From contig CAYGNP010000012.1 of NCBI GenBank assembly GCA_964351365.1, forward strand, positions 9,927-73,926: a stretch of 64,000 nt of DNA, read 5' to 3'. The notes beneath the pieces are model-generated. The model had not been told where the DNA came from. It ran no database searches and saw nothing but the letters and a program-made list of their open reading frames with translations. Positions 33,038-42,097 of this stretch are shown piece after piece. Each line of letters opens with the position of its first letter. Position 1 is the first letter of the stretch. The stretch comes from UBA1672 sp964351365. Lineage in GTDB: Bacteria; Pseudomonadota; Alphaproteobacteria; Micavibrionales; Micavibrionaceae. Made by a program: the position numbers and the translations under genes.

Positions 33038-33583
33038 TCATGCCACACCCGCCTTACGAAGTTTGATCTGACCGTCGAGATCTAGATCGTTTTCTTTTTC
33101 AGGTGGGGTTGTTTTTGCGATAAGGGCTTCAAGGGCATAAATTTCCTCTTTGCCAGCAGCGCCAGCAGAAACCCCTGTGCCGACTTTTTGGGCTTCCTCA
33201 ACGGCCTCCTTAGAAATGTCAGCTTCTTCAACAGGCAAGACCGGAATGTCTTCGTTGTTAAAAAACGCCTTCACGATGCCGACACAGATTAATCTGCGCA
33301 CCGCCATTTCTGGATTTTTGTCTTGCAGCTTCGGAAGCCTTAAAACGATCCCGTCCACCTCTTCGACCAGCTTTGGTATAGCTGCCAGCTCTTTTTTCAG
33401 TTGCATAATTTGTGCTGCAAAGGATTGGAAGCTGGAAAAACTCATGTCGGAGCTGCTGTAAGAACAGACTTCACCATCGCTGGTTACCATTGCCCAGGCG
33501 AATACATCCTCCAGTGAAATCGCAAAAATTGCACTATCGGGTTTGCCATCCTCGACAAACTGTTTCATTGTTTTATTACTCAT
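33038..33583 (-). CDS. RuvC-fold-like protein lacking catalytic residues (copy 1)
   Basis: The 181-residue protein reads A-I-F-A-I-S-L-E-D-V-F-A-W-A-M near residue 18 and D-G-I-V-L-R-L-P near residue 77, and later E-E-I-Y-A-L-E-A-L-I. It aligns with the 32331-32987 product (shared A-I-S-L, I-V-x-R-x-P, I-x-K-A-F, x-A-L-E) and more distantly with the resolvase. All catalytic acids are replaced. The ATG at 33583 has AAAGGA. No named family recognised. Confidence 0.6.
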   Translation of the reverse strand: MSNKTMKQFVEDGKPDSAIFAISLEDVFAWAMVTSDGEVCSYSSSDMSFSSFQSFAAQIMQLKKELAAIPKLVEEVDGIVLRLPKLQDKNPEMAVRRLICVGIVKAFFNNEDIPVLPVEEADISKEAVEEAQKVGTGVSAGAAGKEEIYALEALIAKTTPPEKENDLDLDGQIKLRKAGVA

Positions 33584-33737
33584 AATATTTCCTTTCATTG
33601 ATTTGGTTTTGAGTAAAAGACAGCGGTGCCGATTTTGTGGTTTGGCATCGTTGTCCGGTTTTCCCAGGATCGGGAAACTGGTGATACGTATGGAGGGCAA
33701 AACTAAGGTTTGCCTCCATTACGTAGTAATGGGCCCT

Positions 33738-33935
33738 GTGTGACATTTTGATTGGGGGGTGGAATATAAGGCTGGTATAGCTTTGCAGCCAAAATGTCAC
33801 TTTATCAAAAGAGAGTCGCGTGACGTTTTGATAAAGTAAGCTGTAACCCTTATAAAATAAGGTTTTTAGGGGGTGTTGAGGCCAAATGATAAAGTGACAT
33901 TTTGATAGTTTGACACCCCATTTGATATTTTGAAT
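33738..33935. repeat. iteron-like repeat array, possible replication origin
   Basis: This AT-rich, probably non-coding stretch has repeated TGACATTTTGATAAAG-type units: 33738-33752 (+), 33791-33810 (inverted), 33820-33837 (+), 33888-33907 (+) and a decayed unit near 33909-33933. A near-perfect hairpin (TGGAGG...CCTCCA) lies at 33690-33717. The array directly follows the primase-helicase gene, a common place for a phage origin or its control site. An open frame 33576-33950 spans it but looks like repeat-derived coding. Confidence 0.55.
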
Positions 33936-33946
33936 TTTTGATCTGG

Positions 33947-36142
33947 TCATGATTGCTCCTCGCTGTCGCGATAAACCCAGACATGCGGATTTTCGACTTC
34001 TTTGAGGACGGAGCTGTTTTTGGTTACAAAATGCGTTGGAAGAACGCGGGTCGATTTGCCATCAACGGAAGTAAACATATCCTCCAGCACCAAATAACCA
34101 TGCTTGGAATTGGTTTTATCCTGGCCATATACATTGTAATTAAGCGTGATCTTTAAGGTGCTGTCGCCCAGCATTTCGCCAAGGGCGCGGTTAATAGTAG
34201 CCTGACTGCCGAGACCGTGTTTATTGGCGAAGTGTTTAGCAAAAGCATTGCGGATATAGAGCTTGTTTTTGTCTCTGGCCTCTTTGTGCAAGATTTCTTT
34301 GATTTTTTCGCGGCGCTCGTCATAAGCATCCTTGTTTCTGCGCTGCTGTTTTTGATCAATGAACGCGCTCTCTTCCTTTGAAAGCTCAACCCACTGGTCA
34401 TTTTGTTTCACGACCACTTTTGTCGGAATTGCGGGGCCATTGCGAAGCTCGCTATATATTTTTATTTCTGGGTTCTCTCTGCTCGGCTTGTGCATAATGA
34501 AGCCGGATGTGTAAAAGCCTCGGATTGAGCTTGCGCCGCTGATAGAGTTAAAAGGCTCTTCGTCGAATGTTTTTTTCGGCATTTTGTTGATGTGGTGGAG
34601 CAGAAAAATAGCCATTTCAGGAGACACGCGGCGTTGTATTTCCTGCACGCCATTGCGCAAAAAGTCGATCATTGCGGTGTTGTCGTTTTCCGTAGCGTTA
34701 TCTCTATCGCTGTGAAAAACATTTCTGAGTGGGTCGATAATTAAAAGATCGGGAGGGCCATCTTTGAATGTGACCAGGCAACGCTTGATAAATTCCTCTT
34801 TGCCTTCTTCATCCAGGCAATAATGGAATTTATCGCTGATCGCCAGGTTGACACGGGTGAGTGGATTGTTGGTGAGTTCTGGGTAAAAGTTATAAACGCG
34901 CTCACGTAAAAAGAAGTAACCGATCTCTGCTTGCATGTATAAAATGCGCAGAGGGCGGTCGACAGTTAGACCCAAAAACGGCAACCCAGCAGACCAGTGC
35001 ATCGCCGCCGACATAATAAAATCGCTTTTCCCGACCTTTGCAGCGCCAACCAGCAGAGCTATATCGCCATAACCCAAAACGCGCGGCCCAATAATATCCG
35101 GCGGCATCGGCGTGGTATCGTCAAGCATCTCGCCAATAGAGCGCACCTTGATTTTCGGTGGCTCAAATTCATAGCCAACACCGTCGACCGCTTTATCAAT
35201 GAAGGCCGGAACATTAAAGCCTTGCTGAAAAGCGTCTGCGGCATCCCATTTGTATGGTGCCTGTTCGGGAGGAATGAGCAGCTTTATACTTGCCGGCCCC
35301 TGATCTTTGATGAATGCAATGACAGATTCAGCAAATTGTTTGCCGTTTTCGTCATTGTCCGGCCACACCACGAGGGTTTTGCCCTCTAATGGTGTCCAGT
35401 CTGTCTTTTCGAGTGGTGAATTCGCGCCGCCAATCACGGATGTGCCGCAATATCCTGCCGCAATCATGGCATCGGCGCATTTCTCGCCCTCGCAGAGATA
35501 AACGATCTCCGCATCCTTGATGCCTGGTAAATTATAAAGCGGCCTCGGATCCGGCGCTTGGTATTTTCCAGCAACAACATCCCAGCAGATGAATGTCTTG
35601 CCTTTTTCGGTGAGGTATTTGTAGACGCATGCAATTAAATTTCCGTCAAAATCACGGTAATCAAATTTTGAGACCCACATGCCGCGCTCATCGATGGGCG
35701 CACCTCGCTGGGCTATGCTTCCTCTGCTTTTGTCTTTGTACGTGGCTTCGCGGTAAAAGTGCTGTGGTTCACCCAACCATTCGCAAATTTTCGCCAGCAG
35801 TTTTTTAAATTCATTTTTGGCATCGATACTGAAAACGGCAGCAAACAGATCGAAAATATCTCCGCTTTGATCATTGGCGGCAAAGTCCTTCCAGCGTCCT
35901 TTGTATTTGCCCCTAAGATTGACTTTTAGGCTCTGCCCAGGCGTGCCATAGATATCGCCAATTACAAAATGCTTCCCATCTATTTTGCCGCCTGGGTAAA
36001 GGCTTGCCAGGGTCGATTCCAAACTGTTTAAAAGTTTGGCTTTCAACTCATCGCGCGAGATTTTACTGCTTATTGTCGGCGGCTTGTCCGGCGCATTGTT
36101 AAAATCGAGCCATTGCATATCTGAAGGAGGAGCTGTGGTCAC
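33947..36142 (-). CDS. replicative primase-helicase (Toprim + RepA/AAA_25 ATPase)
   Basis: The 731-residue protein has an N-terminal part with a CHC2-like remnant (G-R-W-K-D-F-A, residues 82-88), a Toprim domain with Y-L-C-E-G-E-K-C-A-D-A (about 215-225) and V-V-W-P-D-N-D-E-N-G (258-267), and a RepA/AAA_25-type ATPase with Walker A G-A-A-K-V-G-K-S (366-373), Walker B L-L-I-I-D-P-L and a conserved H-H-I-N-K. It likely primes and unwinds phage DNA. It overlaps the Cas4-like gene by four bases. Confidence 0.85.
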   Translation of the reverse strand: MTTAPPSDMQWLDFNNAPDKPPTISSKISRDELKAKLLNSLESTLASLYPGGKIDGKHFVIGDIYGTPGQSLKVNLRGKYKGRWKDFAANDQSGDIFDLFAAVFSIDAKNEFKKLLAKICEWLGEPQHFYREATYKDKSRGSIAQRGAPIDERGMWVSKFDYRDFDGNLIACVYKYLTEKGKTFICWDVVAGKYQAPDPRPLYNLPGIKDAEIVYLCEGEKCADAMIAAGYCGTSVIGGANSPLEKTDWTPLEGKTLVVWPDNDENGKQFAESVIAFIKDQGPASIKLLIPPEQAPYKWDAADAFQQGFNVPAFIDKAVDGVGYEFEPPKIKVRSIGEMLDDTTPMPPDIIGPRVLGYGDIALLVGAAKVGKSDFIMSAAMHWSAGLPFLGLTVDRPLRILYMQAEIGYFFLRERVYNFYPELTNNPLTRVNLAISDKFHYCLDEEGKEEFIKRCLVTFKDGPPDLLIIDPLRNVFHSDRDNATENDNTAMIDFLRNGVQEIQRRVSPEMAIFLLHHINKMPKKTFDEEPFNSISGASSIRGFYTSGFIMHKPSRENPEIKIYSELRNGPAIPTKVVVKQNDQWVELSKEESAFIDQKQQRRNKDAYDERREKIKEILHKEARDKNKLYIRNAFAKHFANKHGLGSQATINRALGEMLGDSTLKITLNYNVYGQDKTNSKHGYLVLEDMFTSVDGKSTRVLPTHFVTKNSSVLKEVENPHVWVYRDSEEQS

Positions 36143-36897
36143 TTATTCTCCTTCCAGCATCGATCCTGCCAGTCACAGAATTTGCACACGAAAAAGGTCG
36201 GCGATTTGGCTATGCGGGGAAGCTGCTCGTGATGATCACAGGCCGTGAGGATTTTTACGCCTCGGTCGCTCATTTTTTGAGCGCGGGATCCGTCAAAAGG
36301 CACCAACTCGTGATGCACTTCGGCGGTGTCTTTGTTTATGGCCGTAAAAAAGGCTGGGTTTTGAGATATTCCCTCAATCGAACCCTCCATATAAGCCTGA
36401 TAAATGGCCATTTGCGTGGCATATACGGGCTTGGATAGCGCCACGCCTTTTTTGACGGTGTCATTCCACGATTTATTGTTTAGGGATTTACACTCCCAGA
36501 GCATTGGATATGAAAGCCCCAGCTCCGCAGGGCCGCTGGTGATAATTCCGTCAACATGGCCACGGATCCGGCCTTTGGCGACTGAAAACCCAAACTGTGA
36601 CCCATCCGGTTTTTCGGTGAATATTTCAAAGCCAGCTTTGCGCAGCCACTCAATGGCCAGATCCTCGAAAACATGGCCAGCCGCAAAAATCCGCAGCGTT
36701 CTTCCGTTAAAATTGCGCCCATCGTCTTTGGGAGTATTGAGATATTCGTATTGCAACGCTCGATCACACTCGACGCCAAGTCTGGACGCGCCGAGATAAT
36801 CACGCGGCTCCTGCAGTCCATTTTCAGTGGTCAGCGCCGTATCAATGCGATGGTTAATTTTATCGGCGAATGTTTCTCGTGTGTTGAAGTCCAGCAT
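36139..36897 (-). CDS. Cas4/AddB-like PD-(D/E)XK exonuclease with Fe-S cysteines
   Basis: The 252-residue protein has G-H-V-D-G-I (Asp116) and L-W-E-C-K-S-L (Glu135, Lys137), the nuclease triad, and four cysteines in the order C44, then C238, C241, C247 (F-F-V-C-K-F-C-D-W-Q-D-R-C-W), typical of a 4Fe-4S-stapled nuclease. It is a phage recombination exonuclease, probably working with the Sak4-like and SSB-like proteins. TGATG overlap links it to the preceding gene. Confidence 0.82.
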   Translation of the reverse strand: MLDFNTRETFADKINHRIDTALTTENGLQEPRDYLGASRLGVECDRALQYEYLNTPKDDGRNFNGRTLRIFAAGHVFEDLAIEWLRKAGFEIFTEKPDGSQFGFSVAKGRIRGHVDGIITSGPAELGLSYPMLWECKSLNNKSWNDTVKKGVALSKPVYATQMAIYQAYMEGSIEGISQNPAFFTAINKDTAEVHHELVPFDGSRAQKMSDRGVKILTACDHHEQLPRIAKSPTFFVCKFCDWQDRCWKENK

Positions 36898-37274
36898 CAG
36901 CGTTTCTTCTTTGGTTTAGGTTGATTGTCGGGGAAGTGGGCGAACAAATAATCCTGATAGCCAGTGATCACGACCTCGATCATGGTTAGAATCTCATCGC
37001 GGGCGTAATCCTGCAGGGCGCGGTGCATACCGATCTCGGTCACATACTCAGCAAGCGGCTGGATCGTGGCCGTCATTGCCTCTTTTTCTTGTTTGGTGGG
37101 GTCGATCATGGTGAATCCTTCCTTTTTCATGAATGCGGCCCAGCGGTTCATGCACTCCATCGAGCAAAACCTCCGGCGCGTTTTGTCTTTGCGCTTGTCA
37201 AAAATTTTGAAAAGCGGGTTAAACCAGCCGAAGCCGCGCGATTTTCTGTTGCAAATGGCACATAAAACGGTCAT
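36897..37274 (-). CDS. DUF6511-like zinc-finger phage protein
   Basis: The 125-residue protein starts with C-A-I-C-N-R-K-S-R-G-F-G-W-F-N-P and R-R-F-C-S-M-E-C-M-N, a four-cysteine finger of the kind found in DUF6511 proteins, followed by a helical domain and a basic tail (P-K-P-K-K-K-R). It overlaps both neighbours by 1-4 bases. Its role in replication is inferred from context. Confidence 0.65.
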   Translation of the reverse strand: MTVLCAICNRKSRGFGWFNPLFKIFDKRKDKTRRRFCSMECMNRWAAFMKKEGFTMIDPTKQEKEAMTATIQPLAEYVTEIGMHRALQDYARDEILTMIEVVITGYQDYLFAHFPDNQPKPKKKR

Positions 37275-38971
37275 GCAGAGCGTCCTTTCGCCGCGTTAAA
37301 GACGAGGTCGCGGATTTTCTTGCGGTTGAATTGGAATGTGATGAGAACGGAGGCTTTGTAGCGCGTCAGGCTATAATCCATCCGGTATTTATGTGGTAAA
37401 ATGTCGAGCTGCTTTTCGGTAGGGGCTTGTTCAAGCCAACGCTTTGATTTGTGCGCCGATGCATCGCTTTCATATTGATTGAGCCAGTCATTGGCAGCGG
37501 CAAGAGAAACCAGTCGCTCACCAATGGATAAGAGCCGCGCTTTTTCTGTTTGCGCAGCGCCGACCGCGTACCAGTTTCCGTCCAGATAGAAAACACCGGC
37601 CCATGCCTTAAAGCCGTTGGCAATCAATGCGGAATTGTCATCCATGGCATCGACCCAGAGAAACGATGACTCTTTGAAGAGGTCGATCTCGGTCATAACA
37701 AAATTGTCTAAATCCGCGCTGTGGCCTTGTTCTTCATCGCCTTCGGTTTCTTCCTCGTCTTCTTCAAGGAAGCTGAATCCGCAAAGCATGCATTCATTGG
37801 CAGAGGCCGGAACAATGCCTTCACAATCGGGGCATTCTTTTGTCGGGGCATCACCTTCACCTTTGAAGGGTTCGAGATCAACGCCTTGCTCCAAGGATCC
37901 GTGCATGAGGGATGAGGTGCCAAAATCCAGCACGATGCAGTCAGTCTTGACGATGCCAGGGTATTCAGCCGGATCGACCGTGCGCAGACCGCGCCCGATC
38001 ATCTGTATCATGGTGGATTTGTACGAGCTGGGGCGTAGGAGGATAACGCATGATGCGGGCGGGTAATCCCATCCTTCGGTCAAAACCGCCACATTGACGA
38101 TGACCATGGCGCTGCCTTTAGTAAAGCTCTCCAGCTCTCTTTGACGATCATTGCTGCTTAATTTTCCGTGGACAAAGGCTGTTTCTATGCCGTTAACGGC
38201 GAAGGTTTCTTTGATTTTTGCTGCGTGGTCGACGGTGCTGCAAAATATAACCGTTTTCCGGTCGGTAGCATGTTTGCGCCAATGATCGACAATGGCCTGA
38301 TTAATTGGAGCCTTGTTCATAATGGCCTCAACCTCGCGCATATCGAAGTCATCAACGGTTTTTCGCACGGACTGCAGCTTTTCCTGTGTCCCTTCGATAT
38401 CGATCACGAAGGTGCGCGGTTTGACGAGGTGGCCGGAGGCAATCAACTCGGCAATGGATATCTGGTCGCCGACATTGGAAAAAATCGGGCGCAGTGCTTT
38501 TTTATCGCCGCGATTGGGCGTGGCTGTTACGCCGAACAATTTTAAATTCGGATTGGTGTCATAGGCTTGATTGATAATGCGCTGATAACTCTCTGCCGCC
38601 GCATGATGCGCTTCATCCACCACGATCAAATCAAGAGGCGGCATTTTATCAACGGATGCTTGACGCGAAAGCGTCTGCACCATGGCAAACGTCACATCGC
38701 CATCCCAGCTTTTGGTGCTGGCATCGTACACGGATGTGGAAATGGACGGATTGACGCGCAAAAACTTCTCATTGTTTTGCTCGGTCAATTCATCCCTGTG
38801 CGCAAGAACGCAAGCTTTGTTCGCACCATTTTTTAGAAGCTCCCCAACCACGCCGGAAAGCATGATTGTTTTTCCGGCTCCGGTCGGTGCAACCCCAAGC
38901 GTGTTCCCGTGTTCGTGGAGCGCGTTGACGCAGCACTCCACGAACGCCTTTTGGCGTGGCCTTAAAATCAT
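37271..38971 (-). CDS. SF2 DEAD/DEAH-box helicase
   Basis: The 566-residue protein has Walker A A-P-T-G-A-G-K-T (28-35), V-V-D-E-A-H-H, V-T-A-T-P, a helicase C domain with V-A-V-L-T-E-G-W-D and Q-M-I-G-R-G-L-R, and a zinc ribbon C-P-D-C...C-M-L-C near residue 385. The C-terminal ~150 residues are unassigned. It resembles RadD/YejH-type phage helicases that act in replication or recombination. Confidence 0.85.
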   Translation of the reverse strand: MILRPRQKAFVECCVNALHEHGNTLGVAPTGAGKTIMLSGVVGELLKNGANKACVLAHRDELTEQNNEKFLRVNPSISTSVYDASTKSWDGDVTFAMVQTLSRQASVDKMPPLDLIVVDEAHHAAAESYQRIINQAYDTNPNLKLFGVTATPNRGDKKALRPIFSNVGDQISIAELIASGHLVKPRTFVIDIEGTQEKLQSVRKTVDDFDMREVEAIMNKAPINQAIVDHWRKHATDRKTVIFCSTVDHAAKIKETFAVNGIETAFVHGKLSSNDRQRELESFTKGSAMVIVNVAVLTEGWDYPPASCVILLRPSSYKSTMIQMIGRGLRTVDPAEYPGIVKTDCIVLDFGTSSLMHGSLEQGVDLEPFKGEGDAPTKECPDCEGIVPASANECMLCGFSFLEEDEEETEGDEEQGHSADLDNFVMTEIDLFKESSFLWVDAMDDNSALIANGFKAWAGVFYLDGNWYAVGAAQTEKARLLSIGERLVSLAAANDWLNQYESDASAHKSKRWLEQAPTEKQLDILPHKYRMDYSLTRYKASVLITFQFNRKKIRDLVFNAAKGRSA

Positions 38972-38996
38972 CGTAATTCTCTCAAATTTTTAAGGG

Positions 38997-39620
38997 TTAT
39001 TGCGCCCAGGAAGGCTTGTTAGGATCGGCGGGTGCCGGAGCGGATTGCTCCTGCGATTGTGCCGATGGTGCATAAGGATGTTGGTTCTGCGGCATAGCGT
39101 GACCGCCAGCAGCGACAAAGCCCTGATAATCCTTTTGATCCGGTGTAACAGCATTGCGGATTTCGTTTTTATCGTCACCGCGACCATCTTTGCCGACATC
39201 AATCTTCGCCAGAAATTCAACGCCATCGAGATCGGCAAAGCCGGATATGCGGCGTTTATTTTGAGCTTCGGTAGAATTGTCCTTCGGGTCGATGCCTCTT
39301 GCTGAATTCAGAATGGCTTTGACAAATGATCTGCCCATATTTGACCATTCGGGGCCTTTGGGGGAGTGCAGCCCGATCAGGCTCCACACTTTACGCTTGG
39401 CAAATTTCCCGTCTGTGATCACGAATTCGCAATCAAGATAAATTGCGCCTGTCGTATCGTTGCGCTTGGCATAGCCGCCAGTCCAGCCCATGCTTGGGTC
39501 GTCAAACCCGCCTGGTTTAATGGTCATGCGCACAGGCGCGACGGTGCCTTTCGGAATAACGTCATAGCTGCGTTGTTCTTCGGCGCTGTTAAAATCACTC
39601 CATGATGATTGATCATTCAT
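38997..39620 (-). CDS. putative single-stranded DNA-binding protein
   Basis: The 207-residue protein has a beta-rich body (D-V-I-P-K-G-T-V-A-P-V-R-M-T-I, I-Y-L-D-C-E-F-V-I-T, V-E-F-L-A-K-I-D-V-G) and a Pro/Gln/Ala-rich disordered tail ending P-N-K-P-S-W-A-Q. Such an OB-like body plus tail is typical of phage SSB-like proteins. It overlaps the Sak4-like gene, which supports a joint role in annealing. Confidence 0.58.
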   Translation of the reverse strand: MNDQSSWSDFNSAEEQRSYDVIPKGTVAPVRMTIKPGGFDDPSMGWTGGYAKRNDTTGAIYLDCEFVITDGKFAKRKVWSLIGLHSPKGPEWSNMGRSFVKAILNSARGIDPKDNSTEAQNKRRISGFADLDGVEFLAKIDVGKDGRGDDKNEIRNAVTPDQKDYQGFVAAGGHAMPQNQHPYAPSAQSQEQSAPAPADPNKPSWAQ

Positions 39621-40500
39621 TGTTTTCTTCCTTCTCTTTTTGGGTTTGGTTTTGTGGTGATGTAGTTTCTGGTATGGAATGGGAGAGTCGCTCCGGCGCA
39701 GCTATGGCAGGGCCTTTGATCTTGGCCATGAGTTTGCCGAGGTGAGGTTCTTCGAGAGCCTCCAGCCGACCGGAGCGATCTTTGGCAGGAAATCCGTATG
39801 GGTTGAGCGTGTGGTTTACAAAAGCACGATAAGCACTACCGTCATCCGCTGGGATTTCTGCCATGGTGACAACCTGATCAACGATGCCAGGAAGCTCTAG
39901 TCCGGTTTTCGACCCATCAATCTGAGGCAAGAAAATCTTGCGATTGAAGTCATCGGTCTTCTCGTCGAGGATCCCGACAAACCAGATATTTTTGTCGCGT
40001 GTGTGCTGGAGATGCGTCAGCCACGCAATCATTTCTTGTCCGTGCAAGCCGTACGCACCACGCGTGTCCGGTTTGCCTGTCTTTTCTGAAAAAGCTTGCG
40101 GCTGGCCTTTGCACCATTGAAAGCAAAGCCGACCCGCGACAGTGATGCTGTCGATAAAGACAGTCTCGTATTTATCGAGCGTGTCGGTCGCGCCGAATTT
40201 TTCGCATACAGCATTATAATGGGCTTCGCTGTAAGGCTGGTCATCGCGCAAGGCCGGATTGGGCCCGCCGATAAACACAGCGAAGTCACGGCATTGCTGC
40301 CATGTGCGCGGGCGAATAGAATCGCCAGCCCAGCCTTCAATGGCTAGATCGCCAGCCTCCATATCCATGAAAAGCGTGCTGTCAGCTTCAAGCGTCCATA
40401 AAAGTGAGGTTTTACCGATGCCGGACTTGCCAAAGATGACGCCTTTAATGCCGCGTGTTTCTTTGAGGCGTTCATCGGCTGAGATGATGGGGAGGCTCAT
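39613..40500 (-). CDS. AAA_24 / Sak4-like RecA-fold ATPase
   Basis: The 295-residue protein has V-I-F-G-K-S-G-I-G-K-T-S (Walker A, about 22-32), L-F-M-D-M-E-A-G-D and T-V-F-I-D-S-I-T (Walker B), and an I-W-F-V-G-I sensor strand. The core-only RecA fold is that of Sak4-type phage recombinases. It sits beside the SSB-like gene in the recombination block. Confidence 0.75.
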   Translation of the reverse strand: MSLPIISADERLKETRGIKGVIFGKSGIGKTSLLWTLEADSTLFMDMEAGDLAIEGWAGDSIRPRTWQQCRDFAVFIGGPNPALRDDQPYSEAHYNAVCEKFGATDTLDKYETVFIDSITVAGRLCFQWCKGQPQAFSEKTGKPDTRGAYGLHGQEMIAWLTHLQHTRDKNIWFVGILDEKTDDFNRKIFLPQIDGSKTGLELPGIVDQVVTMAEIPADDGSAYRAFVNHTLNPYGFPAKDRSGRLEALEEPHLGKLMAKIKGPAIAAPERLSHSIPETTSPQNQTQKEKEENNE

Positions 40501-41042
40501 TTTTTGCCATCCTGTTCTGCAGCTTTTTCTGCCGGGTCTTCAAGTTTGAATGAAAGCTTGCCGACTTTGATTGTTCGCGCGTCTTCAAACATGCTGCGAA
40601 CGCCAGAGGGCAAGTCGTTGAATTGGCGCTCTGAAACTTTGAATGTCTGTGTGGCCAACTGCTGGATATTCCAGCCTTCATCAAGTAATTTTTCGATGGT
40701 AGCGGAGAGCTTTTTCTGATCCCATTCGACCTTTTTAGGAAGATCGGCGACAACCGTAATTCCGTCATCTTCTAAACGAACGGCTCCAGTGTCTTTGCCA
40801 AGCTGCTCTCGCATTACTTTGGCTTGATCACTATATTTTTCTGCCAGAATGCCTTGTATCCAGTCCTTTACCATCTTGGCGCGGCGTAAATCGTCATCGG
40901 CCTGACGAACAAGGGTTAGTAAAACGGCGGGTTTCATTTGCATGATATCGCCGATGGGCATGTGCTTTATTGTGGCGATATCTATTTGAGGGGGGCGCTT
41001 TCCTGCGGCTGCGCTTAAGCCGTCATTGTCATTATGGTTCAT
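40497..41042 (-). CDS. phage early protein, unknown
   Basis: The 181-residue protein, with AAAGGAG before its ATG, is mostly helical with W-D-Q-K-K-L-S-A-T-I-E-K-L-L-D-E-G-W-N in the centre. It is the first gene of the recombination operon, with ATGA overlap to the Sak4-like gene. I do not recognise a named family; homologues in similar phages are annotated as hypothetical, as far as I recall. Confidence 0.52.
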   Translation of the reverse strand: MNHNDNDGLSAAAGKRPPQIDIATIKHMPIGDIMQMKPAVLLTLVRQADDDLRRAKMVKDWIQGILAEKYSDQAKVMREQLGKDTGAVRLEDDGITVVADLPKKVEWDQKKLSATIEKLLDEGWNIQQLATQTFKVSERQFNDLPSGVRSMFEDARTIKVGKLSFKLEDPAEKAAEQDGKK

Positions 41043-41139
41043 TGTTACAGTCTCCTTTCGCGTTTTGATGCAACGCTTTTGAGACTGATTTATTTAAGAC
41101 ATGATGACCCTGGGATGCGGTGAGGGAGCCGGAGGGGGA

Positions 41140-41979
41140 TTAGTTAGGGATTTGCTGGGGATCGTCGTCATACATCGTGTGCGTGAGGACAAATTGCTCA
41201 TGGAGCCAGTAATAACCGCGCTTATCACTCAGAATAAGCTTCTGCCAGTTTGGTTTGCTTTTGAAAACATCGCGCATATACATGCTCTGTGCGCCAGACT
41301 TCTCAAGTAAAATCTTAAAGTGGACACGCTCATGTCCTTTCACAGCAGCTTCGTGTAACTGTTTGATTATATTTGCTTGTACGCCGCCAAAACTATAATG
41401 CTCACCTTTGAAATAGACGCTTTGATAAAGCTCGTCATAACTGGCAGGTTTCTCGGCGGTTAATGGCCTTGCCCCCACAGAAGTAACTGCGCCAACAACA
41501 TCGGCGATGTCCATATTCCGGTCTTTCATGAATTTTTTGAATTGACCAAGTTTTACGCCTTTTGTTGATTTTGTTACGGCCATGCCAAGATGCTCCTGCA
41601 AACTGGTTAAATCTTCTTTTAATATGACGATATCTCTTTTAAAGACTTCAACGTCTGGAGTGCCAGGTCTTAAATGAATTTTTACGCCAATATCTTTGCC
41701 TGGAAAATAACGGATATTTACTTTTTCGTATTTTATAAGTTTTCTAACGTCAGTTGCATACAAAGGAATGTAGCCTTCAAACGATTTTTCTTTTGTTTCT
41801 ATCAAGACGCGATTATCAATCGTCACCTCCTGGCTTTCTTCGATCAATGTGAGGGGGATCCAAACATGCGCAGTGATCTTGCCGTGGAGCGCGAAATCCT
41901 TGACATCATATTTGGAGATGTAACATTGATCCGCTGTCTCCTGCAGCGTGTAAGCCGTTCTTTCACGGGTATCCAGCAT
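41140..41979 (-). CDS. phage regulatory-type protein with predicted winged-helix region
   Basis: The 279-residue protein starts at 41979 after GGAGG. The N-terminus (T-A-Y-T-L-Q-E-T-A-D-Q-C-Y-I-S-K-Y-D-V) looks like an excisionase-type helix-turn-helix and the C-terminus (V-Q-A-N-I-I-K-Q-L-H-E-A-A...L-L-E-K-S-G...R-D-V-F-K) resembles a winged helix common in phage regulators. It is transcribed away from the palindrome-rich region at 42.03-42.10 kb, so it could be the regulator that binds there. Function is inferred. Confidence 0.5.
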   Translation of the reverse strand: MLDTRERTAYTLQETADQCYISKYDVKDFALHGKITAHVWIPLTLIEESQEVTIDNRVLIETKEKSFEGYIPLYATDVRKLIKYEKVNIRYFPGKDIGVKIHLRPGTPDVEVFKRDIVILKEDLTSLQEHLGMAVTKSTKGVKLGQFKKFMKDRNMDIADVVGAVTSVGARPLTAEKPASYDELYQSVYFKGEHYSFGGVQANIIKQLHEAAVKGHERVHFKILLEKSGAQSMYMRDVFKSKPNWQKLILSDKRGYYWLHEQFVLTHTMYDDDPQQIPN

Positions 41980-42030
41980 GTGCCTGTCCTCCACACGTTT
42001 TACTCAACACTGGCAATCCTTTATAGAGTT

Positions 42031-42097
42031 TGCTATAGTCTGCATATCAGCAAAACATACTATAGTGTTCGCCATTTGTTCTTGTATAGTTATACAA
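42031..42097. promoter_or_regulatory. palindromic operator cluster at the early-gene control region
   Basis: TTGTATA-GT-TATACAA (42082-42097) is a perfect 7+2+7 inverted repeat. Related CTATAGT-type sites occur at 42032-42039 and 42059-42068. The cluster lies between the minus-strand regulator gene and the + strand integrase operon. Such spaced palindromes fit binding sites of a dimeric phage regulator; the remaining gap bases show nothing else. Confidence 0.55.

Noticed and set aside
33576..33950. 124-codon minus-strand open frame starting with an ATG that overlaps the primase-helicase stop and has GAGGAG upstream
   Set aside because: It runs through the iteron-like repeats and a hairpin, its composition is unlike the neighbours, and the Shine-Dalgarno match lies within codons of the upstream gene. 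Coding cannot be excluded but is less likely.
36404..36799. 131-codon + strand frame within the Cas4-like gene
   Set aside because: The minus-strand nuclease has clear catalytic and cysteine motifs; the + strand frame has none and no ribosome site.
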